Shown here: piece after piece, positions 1 to 9,126 of the stretch | Position numbering within the stretch: position 1 is the stretch's first letter | How the letters are laid out: each line of letters begins with the position of its first letter | Assembly (NCBI RefSeq): GCF_003286075.1 | Contig: NZ_QLUV01000005.1 | Span: 124,001 to 188,000, forward strand | Reading direction: 5' to 3' | DNA from: Paracoccus endophyticus | Lineage (GTDB): Bacteria > Pseudomonadota > Alphaproteobacteria > Rhodobacterales > Rhodobacteraceae | Length of the DNA: 64,000 bases | Translations under genes and position numbers: made by a program | The notes under the pieces: model-generated | Databases searched by the model: none | What the model was told of the DNA's origin: nothing | Seen by the model: only the letters and a program-made list of their open reading frames with translations

Positions 1-500
1 CTGCCACCACCCGCGTCGTCATCCTGGGACAGGACCCCTATCCGACGCCCGGCCACGCGAACGGCCTGGCGTTTTCCGTCAACCCGGGCGTCCGACCGCC
101 GCGGTCGCTGGCCAACATCCTGGCCGAGCTTGCGGCCGACACCGGCGAGCGTCCGGCCTCGGGCGATTTGTCCCCCTGGGCGGCGCAGGGCGTGCTGCTG
201 ATGAACACTGCCCTGTCGGTGGCGCCGGGTGCGGCCGGGGCGCACGCCCGCTGGGGCTGGGACCGGCTGGCGCGGCAGGCCATTGCCGCCGCGCAGGCCT
301 GCCGCCCGGTCGCCTTCGTCCTGTGGGGGGCGCAGGCACAGGCGGTGGCCCGCGGCCTGCCCCGCGACGCCGATCTGGTGATCGCCAGCCCGCACCCCTC
401 GCCTCTGTCGGCGCGGCGCGGGTTCTTCGGCTCGCGGCCGTTTTCGCGCGTCAACGCCTGGCTGGCGGCGCGCGGCGAGGCGCCGGTGCGGTGGGGCTGA
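1..500 (+). CDS. ung: Uracil-DNA glycosylase, 5' end missing
   Basis: Removes uracil from DNA in base excision repair. The open frame runs from base 3 to the TGA at 498-500, about 165 codons, so roughly the first quarter of a usual 220-230 residue enzyme lies outside the window. Visible family motifs are GQDPYP (water-activating Asp), the LLMNTALSV strand, and HPSPLSA followed by RGFFG (DNA-contacting His loop). The next gene, trpC, starts 42 bases downstream on the same strand, so ung probably heads or belongs to the trpC-moaC-moeA-lexA run. The identification is firm; only the true start is unknown. Confidence 0.95.
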   Translation, partial: ATTRVVILGQDPYPTPGHANGLAFSVNPGVRPPRSLANILAELAADTGERPASGDLSPWAAQGVLLMNTALSVAPGAAGAHARWGWDRLARQAIAAAQACRPVAFVLWGAQAQAVARGLPRDADLVIASPHPSPLSARRGFFGSRPFSRVNAWLAARGEAPVRWG

Positions 501-542
501 TCCCGGTTGCACGGCGCGCCGCCGCGGGCCACAACCGGACCC

Positions 543-1346
543 ATGGACATCCTGGACCGCATCAAGACCTACAAGCTGGCCGAGATCGCCAGCGCACGCG
601 CCGCCCGCCCGCTGGCTGAGGTCGAGGCCGCAGCCCGCGCAGCCCCCCCGGTGCGCGGCTTTGCCGCCGCCCTGACCCGCGCCGCGGCGACCGGCCCCGC
701 CCTGATCGCCGAGATCAAAAAGGCCAGCCCCTCCAGGGGCCTGATTCGTCCGGACTTCGATCCCCCGGCCCTGGCCCGCGCCTATCAGGCGGGGGGCGCG
801 GCCTGCCTGTCGGTGCTGACCGACGGCCCCAGCTTTCAGGGGGCGCCGGACTACCTGACGGCCGCGCGCGCCGCCTGCGACCTGCCGGTGCTGCGCAAGG
901 ATTTTCTTCACGATCCCTATCAGGTGGCCGAGGCCCGGGCGTGGGGCGCCGATTGCGTCCTGATCATCATGGCGTCGGTCGATGACGCGCTTGCGGCCGA
1001 ACTGGCGGACGCCGCACGCCACTGGGGCATGGACGCGCTGGTCGAGGTGCACGACGCCGCCGAGCTGGACCGCGCGTTGCGCATGGACGCGCCCTTGATC
1101 GGGATCAACAACCGCAATCTCAGGACCTTCGCGCTCGATCTTGAGACGACGCTTGATCTTGCGCCGCGCGTGACAGACCGCGACGTGGTCTGCGAAAGCG
1201 GTCTGTTCACCCACGACGATCTGGCGCGGATGATGGCGGCGGGGGTCCGGCGTTTCCTGATCGGGGAAAGCCTGATGCGGCAGCCCGATGTTGCGGCCGC
1301 GACCCGCGCCATCCTGGACGGTGGAAGGGACGCGCCATGTCGCTGA
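543..1346 (+). CDS. trpC: Indole-3-glycerol-phosphate synthase
   Basis: Closes the indole ring in tryptophan synthesis, converting carboxyphenylaminodeoxyribulose phosphate to indoleglycerol phosphate. The 267 residues match the usual length of the stand-alone TIM-barrel enzyme. Motifs seen are [13 protein letters not shown] (phosphate and substrate lysine), [13 protein letters not shown] (catalytic Lys), [15 protein letters not shown] and LIGESLM. I chose ATG 543 because proteins of this family begin with a short MDILDRI-type N-terminus; an in-frame start at 507 adds 12 unrelated residues. The last 10 bases overlap moaC. The gene is not fused to trpF. trpG and trpD would be expected upstream but are not in the window. 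Confidence 0.95.
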   Translation: MDILDRIKTYKLAEIASARAARPLAEVEAAARAAPPVRGFAAALTRAAATGPALIAEIKKASPSRGLIRPDFDPPALARAYQAGGAACLSVLTDGPSFQGAPDYLTAARAACDLPVLRKDFLHDPYQVAEARAWGADCVLIIMASVDDALAAELADAARHWGMDALVEVHDAAELDRALRMDAPLIGINNRNLRTFALDLETTLDLAPRVTDRDVVCESGLFTHDDLARMMAAGVRRFLIGESLMRQPDVAAATRAILDGGRDAPCR

Positions 1347-1825
1347 CGCATTTCGACGCGGCCGGACAGGCGCACATGGTCGATGTGTCGGGCAAGCCCG
1401 AGACCGCGCGCGAAGCGGTGGCCGAGGCGCAGGTGGTGATGTCGTCCGCAACGCTGGCGCTGGCCCAGGGCGGCGCGACCAAGGGCGACGTCCTGGGCGT
1501 GGCGCGCCTAGCGGGCATCATGGGCGCCAAGCGCACTGCCGAGCTGATCCCGCTGTGCCATCCGCTGCCGCTGGACCGCGTGGCCGTGGACCTTGTGCCC
1601 GACCCCGCCCTGCCCGGCATCCGCATCACCGCGACGGCCCGCACCACCGGACGCACCGGGGTCGAGATGGAGGCGCTGACCGCCGCGACCGTCGCCGCGC
1701 TGACCGTCTATGACATGCTCAAGGCCGCGCAAAAGGACATGCGGATCGAAGGCGTCCGGCTGCTCAGCAAGACCGGCGGCAAGTCGGGCGCGTTCCGGGC
1801 CGATCCGGCCGGACCCGCGCCATGA
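1337..1825 (+). CDS. moaC: Cyclic pyranopterin monophosphate synthase
   Basis: Acts with MoaA in the first step of molybdenum cofactor synthesis, turning the GTP-derived intermediate into cyclic pyranopterin monophosphate. It has 162 residues, the normal size. Family motifs are [28 protein letters not shown] (substrate His), the [14 protein letters not shown] strand, and [12 protein letters not shown] carrying the conserved Asp and Lys. It overlaps trpC by 10 bases and moeA by an ATGA, so the three are co-translated. Molybdenum cofactor would serve enzymes such as nitrate reductase or xanthine dehydrogenase, none of which are in this window. Confidence 0.96.
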   Translation: MSLTHFDAAGQAHMVDVSGKPETAREAVAEAQVVMSSATLALAQGGATKGDVLGVARLAGIMGAKRTAELIPLCHPLPLDRVAVDLVPDPALPGIRITATARTTGRTGVEMEALTAATVAALTVYDMLKAAQKDMRIEGVRLLSKTGGKSGAFRADPAGPAP

Positions 1826-3003
1826 TCGGGGTGGACGAGGCGCTGGCGCTGGTGCTGGACCTCGCCCCCGCGCCGCAGGCCGAGGTCGTGCCGTTGGATG
1901 CCGCCGCCGGGCGCTGGCTTGTGCAGGATGCACGCTCGCGGATGACGCAGCCGCCGTTCGATGCCGCCGCGATGGACGGCTATGCCGTGCGCGCGGGCGA
2001 CGGCGCGGGGCCGTTGACCCTGGTGGGCCAGTCGGCGGCGGGCGCGGGCTGGCCCGGCGTGCTGGCACCCGGTCAGGCGGTCCGCATCTTTACCGGCGCC
2101 TCGGTCCCACAGGGCGCCGACCGCGTCGTCATGCAGGAACACGTCCGCCGCGATGGCGACAGGATCATCCTGGAAACGACCGTCGAAAAGCCGCATATCC
2201 GGCCGCGCGGGAATGATTTTTCCGAAAACGACCGGGTTGCGGCGGGCCGTCGACTCGATGCGGCCGACATCGGCCTGCTGGCAGCGATGAACCTGCCGGC
2301 CGTGACGGTCGCCCGCGCGCCGCGGGTCGCGGTCCTGGCCGGCGGGGACGAGCTGGTGCGCCCCGGCGACACGCCCGCAGCCGGGCAGATCATCAGTTCG
2401 AACGACCTAGCCGTGGCCGCGCTGGCCCGGGCGGTGGGCGGGGCGACCACGATCCTGCCGCTGGCCCGCGACACTGAGGACAGCCTGCGCACGGCCTTTG
2501 CGGCGGCGGCCGGCCATGACGTGATCGTGACCATCGGCGGGGCCTCGGTCGGGGACCATGACCTTGTGAGCCGGGTGGCCGCCGCGATGGGGATCGAACG
2601 GGCCTTTCACCGCATCGCCATGCGTCCCGGCAAGCCGTTGATGGCCGGCCGGCTGGGATCGTCGGCGATGCTGGGCCTGCCGGGAAACCCGGTGTCGGCA
2701 ATGGTCTGCGCCATCCTGTTCCTGCAGCCGCTGCTGCGGGCGATGCAGGGCGACCCGAACCCCGCCCCGCGGCTGCGCCACGCACGGCTGGGCTGCCCCC
2801 TGCCGCCCGAGGGCGACCGCCAGCATTACCTGCGGGCCACCCGGACCGAGGACGAGAGGGGCACCGTGATCACCCCGTTCGCCGATCAGGATTCGGCACG
2901 CCTGCGGCTGATGGCCGAAGCGGATTCGCTGCTGGTGCGCCCGGCGGGCGATCCTGCGCGCGAAGCCGGCGCGCCGGTCCGCTTCATCCCCTTGCGACAT
3001 TAA
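1822..3003 (+). CDS. moeA: Molybdopterin molybdenumtransferase
   Basis: Inserts molybdate into adenylylated molybdopterin, the last common step of Mo-cofactor synthesis. It has 393 residues against about 400-410 for the family. Recognised motifs in order are AMDGYAVRA (N-terminal domain I), RPRGNDF, the GGDEL strand, GGASVGDHD (MoCF-domain metal and ligand loop), MRPGKPL and GLPGNPVSA; domain IV makes up the last 70 residues. It starts on an ATGA overlap with moaC. lexA lies 97 bases downstream with its own promoter, so the trpC-moaC-moeA transcript probably ends or reads through here. Confidence 0.95.
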   Translation: MIGVDEALALVLDLAPAPQAEVVPLDAAAGRWLVQDARSRMTQPPFDAAAMDGYAVRAGDGAGPLTLVGQSAAGAGWPGVLAPGQAVRIFTGASVPQGADRVVMQEHVRRDGDRIILETTVEKPHIRPRGNDFSENDRVAAGRRLDAADIGLLAAMNLPAVTVARAPRVAVLAGGDELVRPGDTPAAGQIISSNDLAVAALARAVGGATTILPLARDTEDSLRTAFAAAAGHDVIVTIGGASVGDHDLVSRVAAAMGIERAFHRIAMRPGKPLMAGRLGSSAMLGLPGNPVSAMVCAILFLQPLLRAMQGDPNPAPRLRHARLGCPLPPEGDRQHYLRATRTEDERGTVITPFADQDSARLRLMAEADSLLVRPAGDPAREAGAPVRFIPLRH

Positions 3004-3032
3004 CCATTTATCAATCCGAATCAGCTTAGTCA

Positions 3033-3072
3033 TTGACCTGCAAGGACGATTGCGCTAGAACAATCGCAGAAC
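3033..3072 (+). promoter_or_regulatory. lexA promoter with SOS (LexA) box
   Basis: A sigma70-type promoter is visible: -35 TTGACC at 3033-3038, 17 bases, -10 TAGAAC at 3056-3061. Overlapping the -10 is GAAC (3058-3061), seven bases, GAAC (3069-3072). This is a perfect match to the alphaproteobacterial SOS box GAAC-N7-GAAC (GTTC-N7-GTTC on the other strand). LexA bound here would block RNA polymerase, so lexA is expected to repress itself. Confidence 0.85.
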
Positions 3073-3100
3073 ACAGCCGCCTTGCGGGGGAACGACCGGA

Positions 3101-3823
3101 ATGCTGACGAAAAAACAGATCCAGTTGCTGGAATTCATCCAGGTGCGCATGGCCCGCGACGGGGTTCCGCCCTCGTTCGACGAAATGAAGCTGGCGCTCG
3201 ATCTGCGCTCGAAATCGGGAATACATCGCTTGGTCACCGCTCTTGAGGAACGCGGCTTCATCCGCCGCCTGCCCCACCGTGCGCGGGCGCTGGAAATCGT
3301 GCGCCTGCCGGACGCCCTGATGCGCGGCCATGCGGCCCCGGCCGAGGGGACGGGCGGCTTCACGCCCCGCGTGATCACCAACGACCGTCCTGCCCCGGCC
3401 GCGCGGCCCCGCGGGGCGATGGCCGTCAGCGACAGCCCGGCGGTCGAGCTGCCCGTGATGGGGCGCATCGCGGCCGGTGTCCCGATCGAGGCGATCTCCG
3501 AGGTCTCGCACCACATCGCCGTGCCGGGGTCCATGCTGACCGGCCGCGACCATCATTACGCGCTGGAGGTGCGGGGCGATTCGATGATCGAGGCCGGGAT
3601 CAACGACGGCGACGTGGTGGTGATCCGGGAACAGGATCACGCCGACAACGGCGATATCGTCGTGGCGCTGGTGGACGGGTCCGAGGCGACGCTGAAACGC
3701 TATCGCCGCCGCGCCGGCATGATCGCGCTTGAGGCGGCGAACCCTGCCTATGAAACCCGCGTGCTGCCCGAGGAGAAGGTTCGCGTCCAGGGCCGGCTGG
3801 TGGGGCTGATCCGCAGCTACTGA
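3101..3823 (+). CDS. lexA: SOS repressor LexA
   Basis: Repressor of the DNA-damage response; activated RecA makes it cut itself. It has 240 residues, the normal alphaproteobacterial length (E. coli has 202). The winged-helix domain occupies about residues 1-70, with the recognition region [21 protein letters not shown] linker rich in Pro and Ala follows (75-115). The S24 peptidase fold then carries the scissile Ala125-Gly126 in GRIAAGV, catalytic Ser161 in GDSM and catalytic Lys199 in EATLKRY, so autocleavage should be intact. A purine-rich GGGGGAACGACCGGA stretch precedes the ATG. It is controlled by the SOS box at 3058-3072. Confidence 0.97.
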   Translation: MLTKKQIQLLEFIQVRMARDGVPPSFDEMKLALDLRSKSGIHRLVTALEERGFIRRLPHRARALEIVRLPDALMRGHAAPAEGTGGFTPRVITNDRPAPAARPRGAMAVSDSPAVELPVMGRIAAGVPIEAISEVSHHIAVPGSMLTGRDHHYALEVRGDSMIEAGINDGDVVVIREQDHADNGDIVVALVDGSEATLKRYRRRAGMIALEAANPAYETRVLPEEKVRVQGRLVGLIRSY

Positions 3824-4031
3824 CGCGCCCTTGCGACGTGGCCGGAGGGTCGCACCTCAAGCCACGGACGTCCTGACGTCGGACCGGCCCACCCTGTCCG
3901 GTCCGGGTTCCGGCCTGCGTCTCCGAACATCTTTGACCAGGGGCCGTGCCGGGGGGAAAGCATTGCCCTTTCGCCGGTGCCCACACCCGACCCGTCCCTG
4001 TGCCGGACAGGACCCTGGTTATTGCGGCCCG

Positions 4032-5009
4032 TCAGCGGACCGGCGGCGACCCGCGTTCGGCGCTGATGCCCATCAGGTCGAAGAAATCGGGCGGCGCGCG
4101 GCCCAGCAGTTCTTCGGCCAGGTCGCGGCCCATGTGGCGGCGATCGGCCACCGGCCCTTCGCGGTCGCCCCGGATGGACATCGACCCGTCGGGCAACAGG
4201 ATCTCGCCCCGCAGCCGCAGTCGGTCGCCCGTCACCTCGGCCAGCCCGGCGATCGGGGTCTCGCACGACCCGTCCAGCCGCTCCAGAAAGGCCCGCTCCG
4301 CCTCGACCCGGAGGGTCGTGGTCAGGTCCGAGATCGCGGCCAGCAGGGACGCGGCGATGGAATCCGCTGCGCGCCGCTCGACCCCGATCGCGCCCTGCGC
4401 CACGGCGGGCAGCATCTCGTCGGTGTCGATCACGCCGCGCACGACATCCAGCATGCCCAGGCGCGTCAGCCCGGCCAGCGCAAGGAAGGTGGCCTCGGCC
4501 ACCCCGTCCTCCAGCTTCTTCATCCGGGTCTGCACGTTGCCGCGGAACTCGACCAGTTGCAGATCCGGGCGGCGGTGCATCAGCTGCGCCCGGCGGCGCA
4601 GGCTGGACGAGCCGACCACGGTTCCGGCGGGCAGGTCGGCGATGGACGCCCAGCGCCCGCTGACGAACGCGTCGCGCACGTCCTGGCGCGGCAGATAGCA
4701 GTCGATCACCAGCCCGTCGGGTTGCAGAACGGGCATGTCCTTCATCGAATGGACGGCGATGTCGATGCGCCGGTCCAGCAAGGCGTCCTCGATCTCGCGG
4801 GTGAACAGGCCCTTGCCGCCGATCTCCTTCAGGGGACGGTCCAGCACGCGGTCGCCGGTGGTCTTGATGACGACGATCTCGAACGCGTCCTGCGGCAGCG
4901 CGTGGGCGGCCATCAGGCGGTCGCGGGTCTCGTGCGCCTGCGCCAGCGCCAGGGCCGAGCCACGGGTGCCGATGCGAAGCGGGCGGGAGGGGGTGGGAAG
5001 CGCGTCCAT
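4032..5009 (-). CDS. hemC: Hydroxymethylbilane synthase (porphobilinogen deaminase)
   Basis: Joins four porphobilinogen units into the linear hydroxymethylbilane in heme, siroheme and B12 synthesis. It has 325 residues, slightly longer than the usual 310. Motifs are [14 protein letters not shown] at the N-terminus, [12 protein letters not shown] with catalytic Asp83, the [10 protein letters not shown] phosphate-binding strand, and [11 protein letters not shown], whose Cys249 carries the dipyrromethane primer. It is divergent from hemE across 114 bases, so the two heme genes share a promoter region. The 208 bases between lexA and this gene hold no gene I can support. Confidence 0.96.
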   Translation of the reverse strand: MDALPTPSRPLRIGTRGSALALAQAHETRDRLMAAHALPQDAFEIVVIKTTGDRVLDRPLKEIGGKGLFTREIEDALLDRRIDIAVHSMKDMPVLQPDGLVIDCYLPRQDVRDAFVSGRWASIADLPAGTVVGSSSLRRRAQLMHRRPDLQLVEFRGNVQTRMKKLEDGVAEATFLALAGLTRLGMLDVVRGVIDTDEMLPAVAQGAIGVERRAADSIAASLLAAISDLTTTLRVEAERAFLERLDGSCETPIAGLAEVTGDRLRLRGEILLPDGSMSIRGDREGPVADRRHMGRDLAEELLGRAPPDFFDLMGISAERGSPPVR

Positions 5010-5123
5010 GCGCCCCGGTTAGCGCCGGGCGGGCGCGATGACAACCGTTCGGGTGCGGGCGCCCATGCGCGGGCTTGCGCCACGCCCGCTTGCAGCCGAC
5101 GGGCAGCCTTGCCACAAGGGCGC

Positions 5124-6194
5124 ATGACCCAGACAGCCATTGCCCCCCGACCGAAAAAGACCATCCTGCGCGCGCTGGCGGGCGAGACGCTGCCCGTGCC
5201 GCCCGTCTGGATGATGCGGCAGGCTGGTCGCTATCTGCCGGAATACCGTGCGACCCGCGCCCGGGCGGGCGACTTTCTGTCGCTGTGCTACAACCCCGAC
5301 CTTGCGGCCGAGGTGACCCTGCAGCCGATCCGGCGCTATGGCTTCGACGCGGCGATCCTGTTTGCCGACATCCTGCTGGTGCCGCAGGCACTGGGGGCCG
5401 ACCTGTGGTTCGTCACCGGCGAGGGGCCGCGGCTGTCCACCCTTACCGACGCCGCGGGCGTGCAGGCCCTGCGGCCCGCCGCCGCGATCCACGACACGCT
5501 GGCCCCGATCTACGAGACGGTGCGCATCCTGCGGCGCGAGTTGCCGGCCGACACGACGCTGATCGGCTTTGCGGGCGCTCCTTGGACGGTGGCGACCTAC
5601 ATGGTCGCGGGCCGCGGCACGCGCGACCAGGCGCCGGCCCATGCCATGATGGCCGCCGACCGTCAGGCGTTTGCGGCCCTGATCGACCGGATCGCCGACG
5701 CGACGGTGGAATACCTGTCGGCGCAGATCACGGCCGGGGCCGAGGTCGTCAAGCTGTTCGACAGCTGGGCCGGCAGCCTGCGCGGGCAGGACTTCGACGC
5801 GTTCGCGGTCGCCCCCACGGCCCGGATCGTCTCGGCCCTGAACGACCGCCATCCCGGCGTTCCGATCATCGCCTTCCCGCGCGAGGCGGGACCGCGCTAT
5901 GTCGGGTTCGCCGCCGCCACCGGCGCCGACGCCGTGGCGCTGGACAACGGCGTCAGTGCCGAATGGGCCGCGCAGAACGTGCAGCGCCCCGGCCCCGGCG
6001 GCTGCGTCCAGGGCAACCTGGACCCCCGCCACATGGTGACGGGCGGCACGGCCCTGGTGGACGAGACCCGCCGCATTATCCGCGCCTTCGCGGGCGGGCC
6101 GCATATCTTCAACCTCGGCCATGGGATCACGCCCGACGCGGACCCCGACAACGTGGCGCTGATGGTCGAGACGGTGCGCAGCGGCGCGGCCTGA
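5124..6194 (+). CDS. hemE: Uroporphyrinogen decarboxylase
   Basis: Removes four carboxyl groups from uroporphyrinogen III to give coproporphyrinogen III. It has 356 residues, near the usual 345-355. The family signature [16 protein letters not shown] lies at residues 26-42, the catalytic Asp is in FADILLVPQ at 82, and [13 protein letters not shown] and [16 protein letters not shown] follow. The frame is open far upstream to 3831, but only ATG 5124 gives the normal N-terminus; the upstream part is antisense to hemC. It converges on hemF with only 13 bases between the two stops. Confidence 0.96.
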   Translation: MTQTAIAPRPKKTILRALAGETLPVPPVWMMRQAGRYLPEYRATRARAGDFLSLCYNPDLAAEVTLQPIRRYGFDAAILFADILLVPQALGADLWFVTGEGPRLSTLTDAAGVQALRPAAAIHDTLAPIYETVRILRRELPADTTLIGFAGAPWTVATYMVAGRGTRDQAPAHAMMAADRQAFAALIDRIADATVEYLSAQITAGAEVVKLFDSWAGSLRGQDFDAFAVAPTARIVSALNDRHPGVPIIAFPREAGPRYVGFAAATGADAVALDNGVSAEWAAQNVQRPGPGGCVQGNLDPRHMVTGGTALVDETRRIIRAFAGGPHIFNLGHGITPDADPDNVALMVETVRSGAA

Positions 6195-6207
6195 CGCCGC
6201 GCCCGGA

Positions 6208-7068
6208 TCAGACCCACTTGGCCAGCGGCGGCAGGCTCATCAGCACGGCGTCGGCATTGTGGCCGGTTTCCAGCCCGAAGCGGGTTCCCCGGTCATAGAC
6301 AAGGTTGTATTCCGCATAAAGCCCGCGATGGATCAGCTGCGCCTCGCGGTCGGGATCAGACCAGGGCTGACCCATCCGCCGCTCGGCCAACGGCAGGAAC
6401 GCGGGCAGGAAGGCCGCGCCGACATCGCGGGTAAAGGCGAAGTCCGCGTCCCAGTCGCCGCTGTTCAGGTCGTCATAGAAGATGCCGCCCACGCCGCGCG
6501 CACGCCCACGGTGGGGAATGAAGAAATACTCGTCCGCCCAGGCCTTGAAGCGGTCGTAGTAATCGGCCCCGTGCGGCGCGCAGGCCGCCCGCAGCGTGGC
6601 GTGGAAATGCGCGGTGTCCTCGGCATAGTCGATGCAGGGGTTCAGGTCCGACCCGCCCCCGAACCACCAGGCGCCCGGCGTCCAGAACATCCGCGTGTTC
6701 ATGTGGACGGCGGGCGCATGCGGGTTCTGCATATGCGCGACCAGGCTGATGCCCGAGGCCCAGAACCGCGGATCGTCGCCAAGGCCGGGCACGCCGCGCG
6801 CGGTCATCGCGGCCTGCGCGCGCGGGGCCAGCGTGCCATGCACCTCGGACCAGTTGACCCCCACTTTCTCGAACACCCTGCCGCCGCGCATCACCGACAT
6901 GATGCCGCCGCCCCCGCCCTGCTCGCGGGCCGTCGGTGTCACCTCGAACCGGCCCGGACGAGCGCTGCCCGGGCCCCGATCCTCCAGCGCCTCGAACGCC
7001 GCGGTGATCTCGTCGCGCAGGGCGCGGAACCAGTGGGCGGCGGCCTGGCGCTGCTCGGTCATCTCCAT
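6208..7068 (-). CDS. hemF: Oxygen-dependent coproporphyrinogen III oxidase
   Basis: Oxidatively decarboxylates coproporphyrinogen III to protoporphyrinogen IX using O2. It has 286 residues. Motifs are GGIMSVMRGG, HMNTRMFWTPGAWWFGGG (active-site His and Arg region), DLNPCIDYAEDT, FIPHRGRARGVGGIFYD and the C-terminal YNLVYDRGTRFG. It is the aerobic counterpart of the radical-SAM HemN at 21411-22766, so the organism can make heme with or without oxygen. It converges on hemE and is divergent from a small lipoprotein gene 75 bases away. Confidence 0.96.
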   Translation of the reverse strand: MEMTEQRQAAAHWFRALRDEITAAFEALEDRGPGSARPGRFEVTPTAREQGGGGGIMSVMRGGRVFEKVGVNWSEVHGTLAPRAQAAMTARGVPGLGDDPRFWASGISLVAHMQNPHAPAVHMNTRMFWTPGAWWFGGGSDLNPCIDYAEDTAHFHATLRAACAPHGADYYDRFKAWADEYFFIPHRGRARGVGGIFYDDLNSGDWDADFAFTRDVGAAFLPAFLPLAERRMGQPWSDPDREAQLIHRGLYAEYNLVYDRGTRFGLETGHNADAVLMSLPPLAKWV

Positions 7069-7143
7069 CGCGGGCTCTTTCGTGATTTGCGGGGCGCAGG
7101 GCGCGGCGCTAGGCTTGAGCGTCCCTGATTAAAGGCTGCCCCG

Positions 7144-7548
7144 ATGACCCGCAACCTTGCCCTGACCGCGCTGGCCTGCGTGACCCTGGCCGCCTGCGGC
7201 ACCCCCCAGCAGCAATGCATCGCACAGAACACCCGTGAATACCGCGTGGTCACGAACCTGCTGGATGAGGTGCAGGGAAATCTTGCCCGCGGCTATGCGT
7301 GGGAAGAGCGCGCGGTGACGCGCACCGTCTGGCGCGACTGCTCGACCGTGTGGCGCGACAAGGACGGAAACCGGCGCATCGTGGATCGGCCATGCCTGCG
7401 CGACGTGACCGATGTCGAACGCTACCGCGTGCCGATCGACCCGGCGTCCGAGATGCGCAAGCGCGACAACCTGCTGGCCCGGCAGACGGCGCTGCTGCCC
7501 GGCGCCGAGGCGGCCGTGCGCGCCTGCCGCGCGGCGCACCCGGACTAG
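7144..7548 (+). CDS. Small secreted lipoprotein of unknown function
   Basis: A 134-residue protein with a short lipoprotein signal: a positively charged start, a hydrophobic stretch, and the lipobox LAAC with Cys18 as the predicted lipidated residue. The mature part has four further cysteines (after QQQ near 25, then WRDCS, DRPCL and VRACRAA), which could form two disulfides in the periplasm. From memory, Rhodobacteraceae relatives of this protein are often mislabelled excinuclease ABC subunit B; nothing in the sequence supports a nuclease. Its stop is one base from the stop of the convergent methyltransferase gene. Confidence 0.75.
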   Translation: MTRNLALTALACVTLAACGTPQQQCIAQNTREYRVVTNLLDEVQGNLARGYAWEERAVTRTVWRDCSTVWRDKDGNRRIVDRPCLRDVTDVERYRVPIDPASEMRKRDNLLARQTALLPGAEAAVRACRAAHPD

Positions 7549-7549
7549 C

Positions 7550-8545
7550 TCAGCGCCGTTTCGGGCGGCCCGCCCCGGTGGCCGTGATCACCTTGAACCG
7601 CCCGTCGCCCGCGATTTCCTGAACCTGCGCGAAATGCTCGGCCAGCACCGGCTCGTACGGCAGGTGCCGGTTGGCCACCATCCACAGCCGCCCTGCCCCG
7701 GTCAAAAGCCCCGCCGCCGCGCGGATGAAGCGCGCGCCCAGATGCGGGTCGGGGTTGCGGGTGTCGTGAAACGGCGGATTCATCACGACGCCGTTCACGG
7801 GGTCCGGCAGGCGAAAGCTTGTGGCGTCGGCCCAGTGAAACACCGCGCGCGGATCGGTCACGTTGCGGCGGGCGCACTCCAGTGCCGCGGCATCGGCCTC
7901 GACCAGGTGCAGCGTCTCGAGGCCGGGGCGCGCCAGCACCTGCGCGGCAAGCCAGCCCCAGCCCGCGCCCAGATCGACGACACGGGTGGGCATCCGGTCC
8001 GGCAGCGCCGCGGCCAGGGCCTGCGACGCAGGGTCGGGGCCGTCGGCCGAAAACACGCCGGGCGCCGTCACGAAGCCGCCCTCGACGGTTCGTTCGGCGC
8101 CGACCCAGTCCGCGGGCACCCACGCGCCCGCGGGCATCGCAAGATGCAGGATCTTGCCATGGGCGCGGGACTGGACGTCGTCCACAGGGGCGAGCGTCCG
8201 CAGCTCGCGCAGCATCGAATCGATGCCGTCGGTCTTTTGACCATCGACCCACAGGCTGGCCCCCGGCGCCAGCCGCGAGGCCGCAAGGGCGACGCGCGCG
8301 CGCGCCTCGGCCCGCGCACGGGGCAGGAACACGATCGCGGCCGCGACCTCGCCCTCCGGCAGCGCGGCGGGGGACGAGGCCACGCGAAAGCCGCGGGCGG
8401 CCAGCGCATCGTGATCGGGACGAAAGCCCTGAAGGATGATGGTGCGGTCGGGGGCGAATCCCGACAGATCCTCGGTGGCGCGGGGGCCGATCAGCAGCAG
8501 CGTGCCCGCCGGCGGGGCGATCAGGTCCAGCCGCGATCCGGCCAT
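7550..8545 (-). CDS. RsmC-like class I SAM methyltransferase
   Basis: Probably methylates guanine in 16S rRNA, in the manner of RsmC (G1207). It has 331 residues. The C-terminal half is a Rossmann methyltransferase with SAM motif I VVDLGAGWGWLAAQVL (189-204), the acidic LVEAD strand (about 214-218), and the N6/N2-guanine catalytic motif NPPFH at 256-260. The N-terminal half (1-150) looks like the degenerate duplicated domain of RsmC. ATG 8545 was chosen because it lies one base after the clpS stop and removes an Arg/Trp-rich out-of-family extension. The methyltransferase class is sure; the exact rRNA target is inferred. Confidence 0.85.
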   Translation of the reverse strand: MAGSRLDLIAPPAGTLLLIGPRATEDLSGFAPDRTIILQGFRPDHDALAARGFRVASSPAALPEGEVAAAIVFLPRARAEARARVALAASRLAPGASLWVDGQKTDGIDSMLRELRTLAPVDDVQSRAHGKILHLAMPAGAWVPADWVGAERTVEGGFVTAPGVFSADGPDPASQALAAALPDRMPTRVVDLGAGWGWLAAQVLARPGLETLHLVEADAAALECARRNVTDPRAVFHWADATSFRLPDPVNGVVMNPPFHDTRNPDPHLGARFIRAAAGLLTGAGRLWMVANRHLPYEPVLAEHFAQVQEIAGDGRFKVITATGAGRPKRR

Positions 8546-8546
8546 G

Positions 8547-8873
8547 TCATTCCTTTTCCATCGTGCATTGCAGCGGATGCTGCTGGCGGCGCGCCAGTTC
8601 CATGACCTGCGCCACCTTGGTTTCCGCCACCTCGTGCGAGAAGACGCCGACGACGGCAAGCCCCTTGCGATGCACGGTCAGCATGATCTCGATCGCCTGG
8701 GAATGGGTCATGCCGAACAGCCGTTCCAGGATGTGGACGACGAACTCCATGGGCGTGAAGTCGTCGTTCAGCAGCAGCACCTTGTACATCGGTGGCCGCT
8801 GCGTCTTCGGCTTGACCTTGGTGGCAAGGTCGGCGTCCCCGCCAGGACCCTGCGGCTTTCCAGGGTCGGTCAT
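8547..8873 (-). CDS. clpS: ATP-dependent Clp protease adaptor ClpS
   Basis: Delivers N-degron proteins to ClpAP. From ATG 8873 the protein has 108 residues, the normal size, with a disordered N-terminal tail of about 28 residues. The conserved core follows: [18 protein letters not shown] (N-degron pocket), [18 protein letters not shown] with the binding His, and [14 protein letters not shown]. The start is uncertain: a GTG at 8903 has a better ribosome-binding site (AGGATCC, 4 bases spacing) and would add 10 residues. Starts above about 8943 are unlikely because the probable promoter lies there. No clpA is seen nearby; the methyltransferase gene follows one base after the stop. Confidence 0.93.
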   Translation of the reverse strand: MTDPGKPQGPGGDADLATKVKPKTQRPPMYKVLLLNDDFTPMEFVVHILERLFGMTHSQAIEIMLTVHRKGLAVVGVFSHEVAETKVAQVMELARRQQHPLQCTMEKE

Positions 8874-8949
8874 GCGGGGCTGCGTCGGGCGCGGCTGGTT
8901 CACGGTCGGATCCTGATCGGCGGTCGGGACGAGGGGCTTGGACGTTCGC

Positions 8950-8973
8950 AATATAGACACTCGGCGCGCCGAG
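8950..8973 (-). promoter_or_regulatory. Probable clpS promoter with palindrome
   Basis: On the minus strand a good -10 element TATATT lies at 8955-8950. Just upstream, in the -10/-35 spacer, is the 14-base perfect palindrome CTCGGCGCGCCGAG (8960-8973). It could be a regulator site or chance in GC-rich DNA. The -35 (about TTTCCT) is weak. Confidence 0.4.
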
Positions 8974-9126
8974 GAAAGGGCGAGCAGGCCGGCTTCACTG
9001 ACCCTGCGCATTGCAACCGCCCCGCAAAATGCCCGTTTCGGCAGGAAAGGACCCGTGCTATCCTCGGTCCATCAATGAAGGGCGTGCCATGATGAACGCG
9101 CCCTCGCAGGCAAAGAGACCGGGACA

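Noticed and set aside
3831..5123. Long open frame on the plus strand continuing into hemE
   Set aside because: It is antisense to hemC and has no family match; hemE proper begins at ATG 5124.
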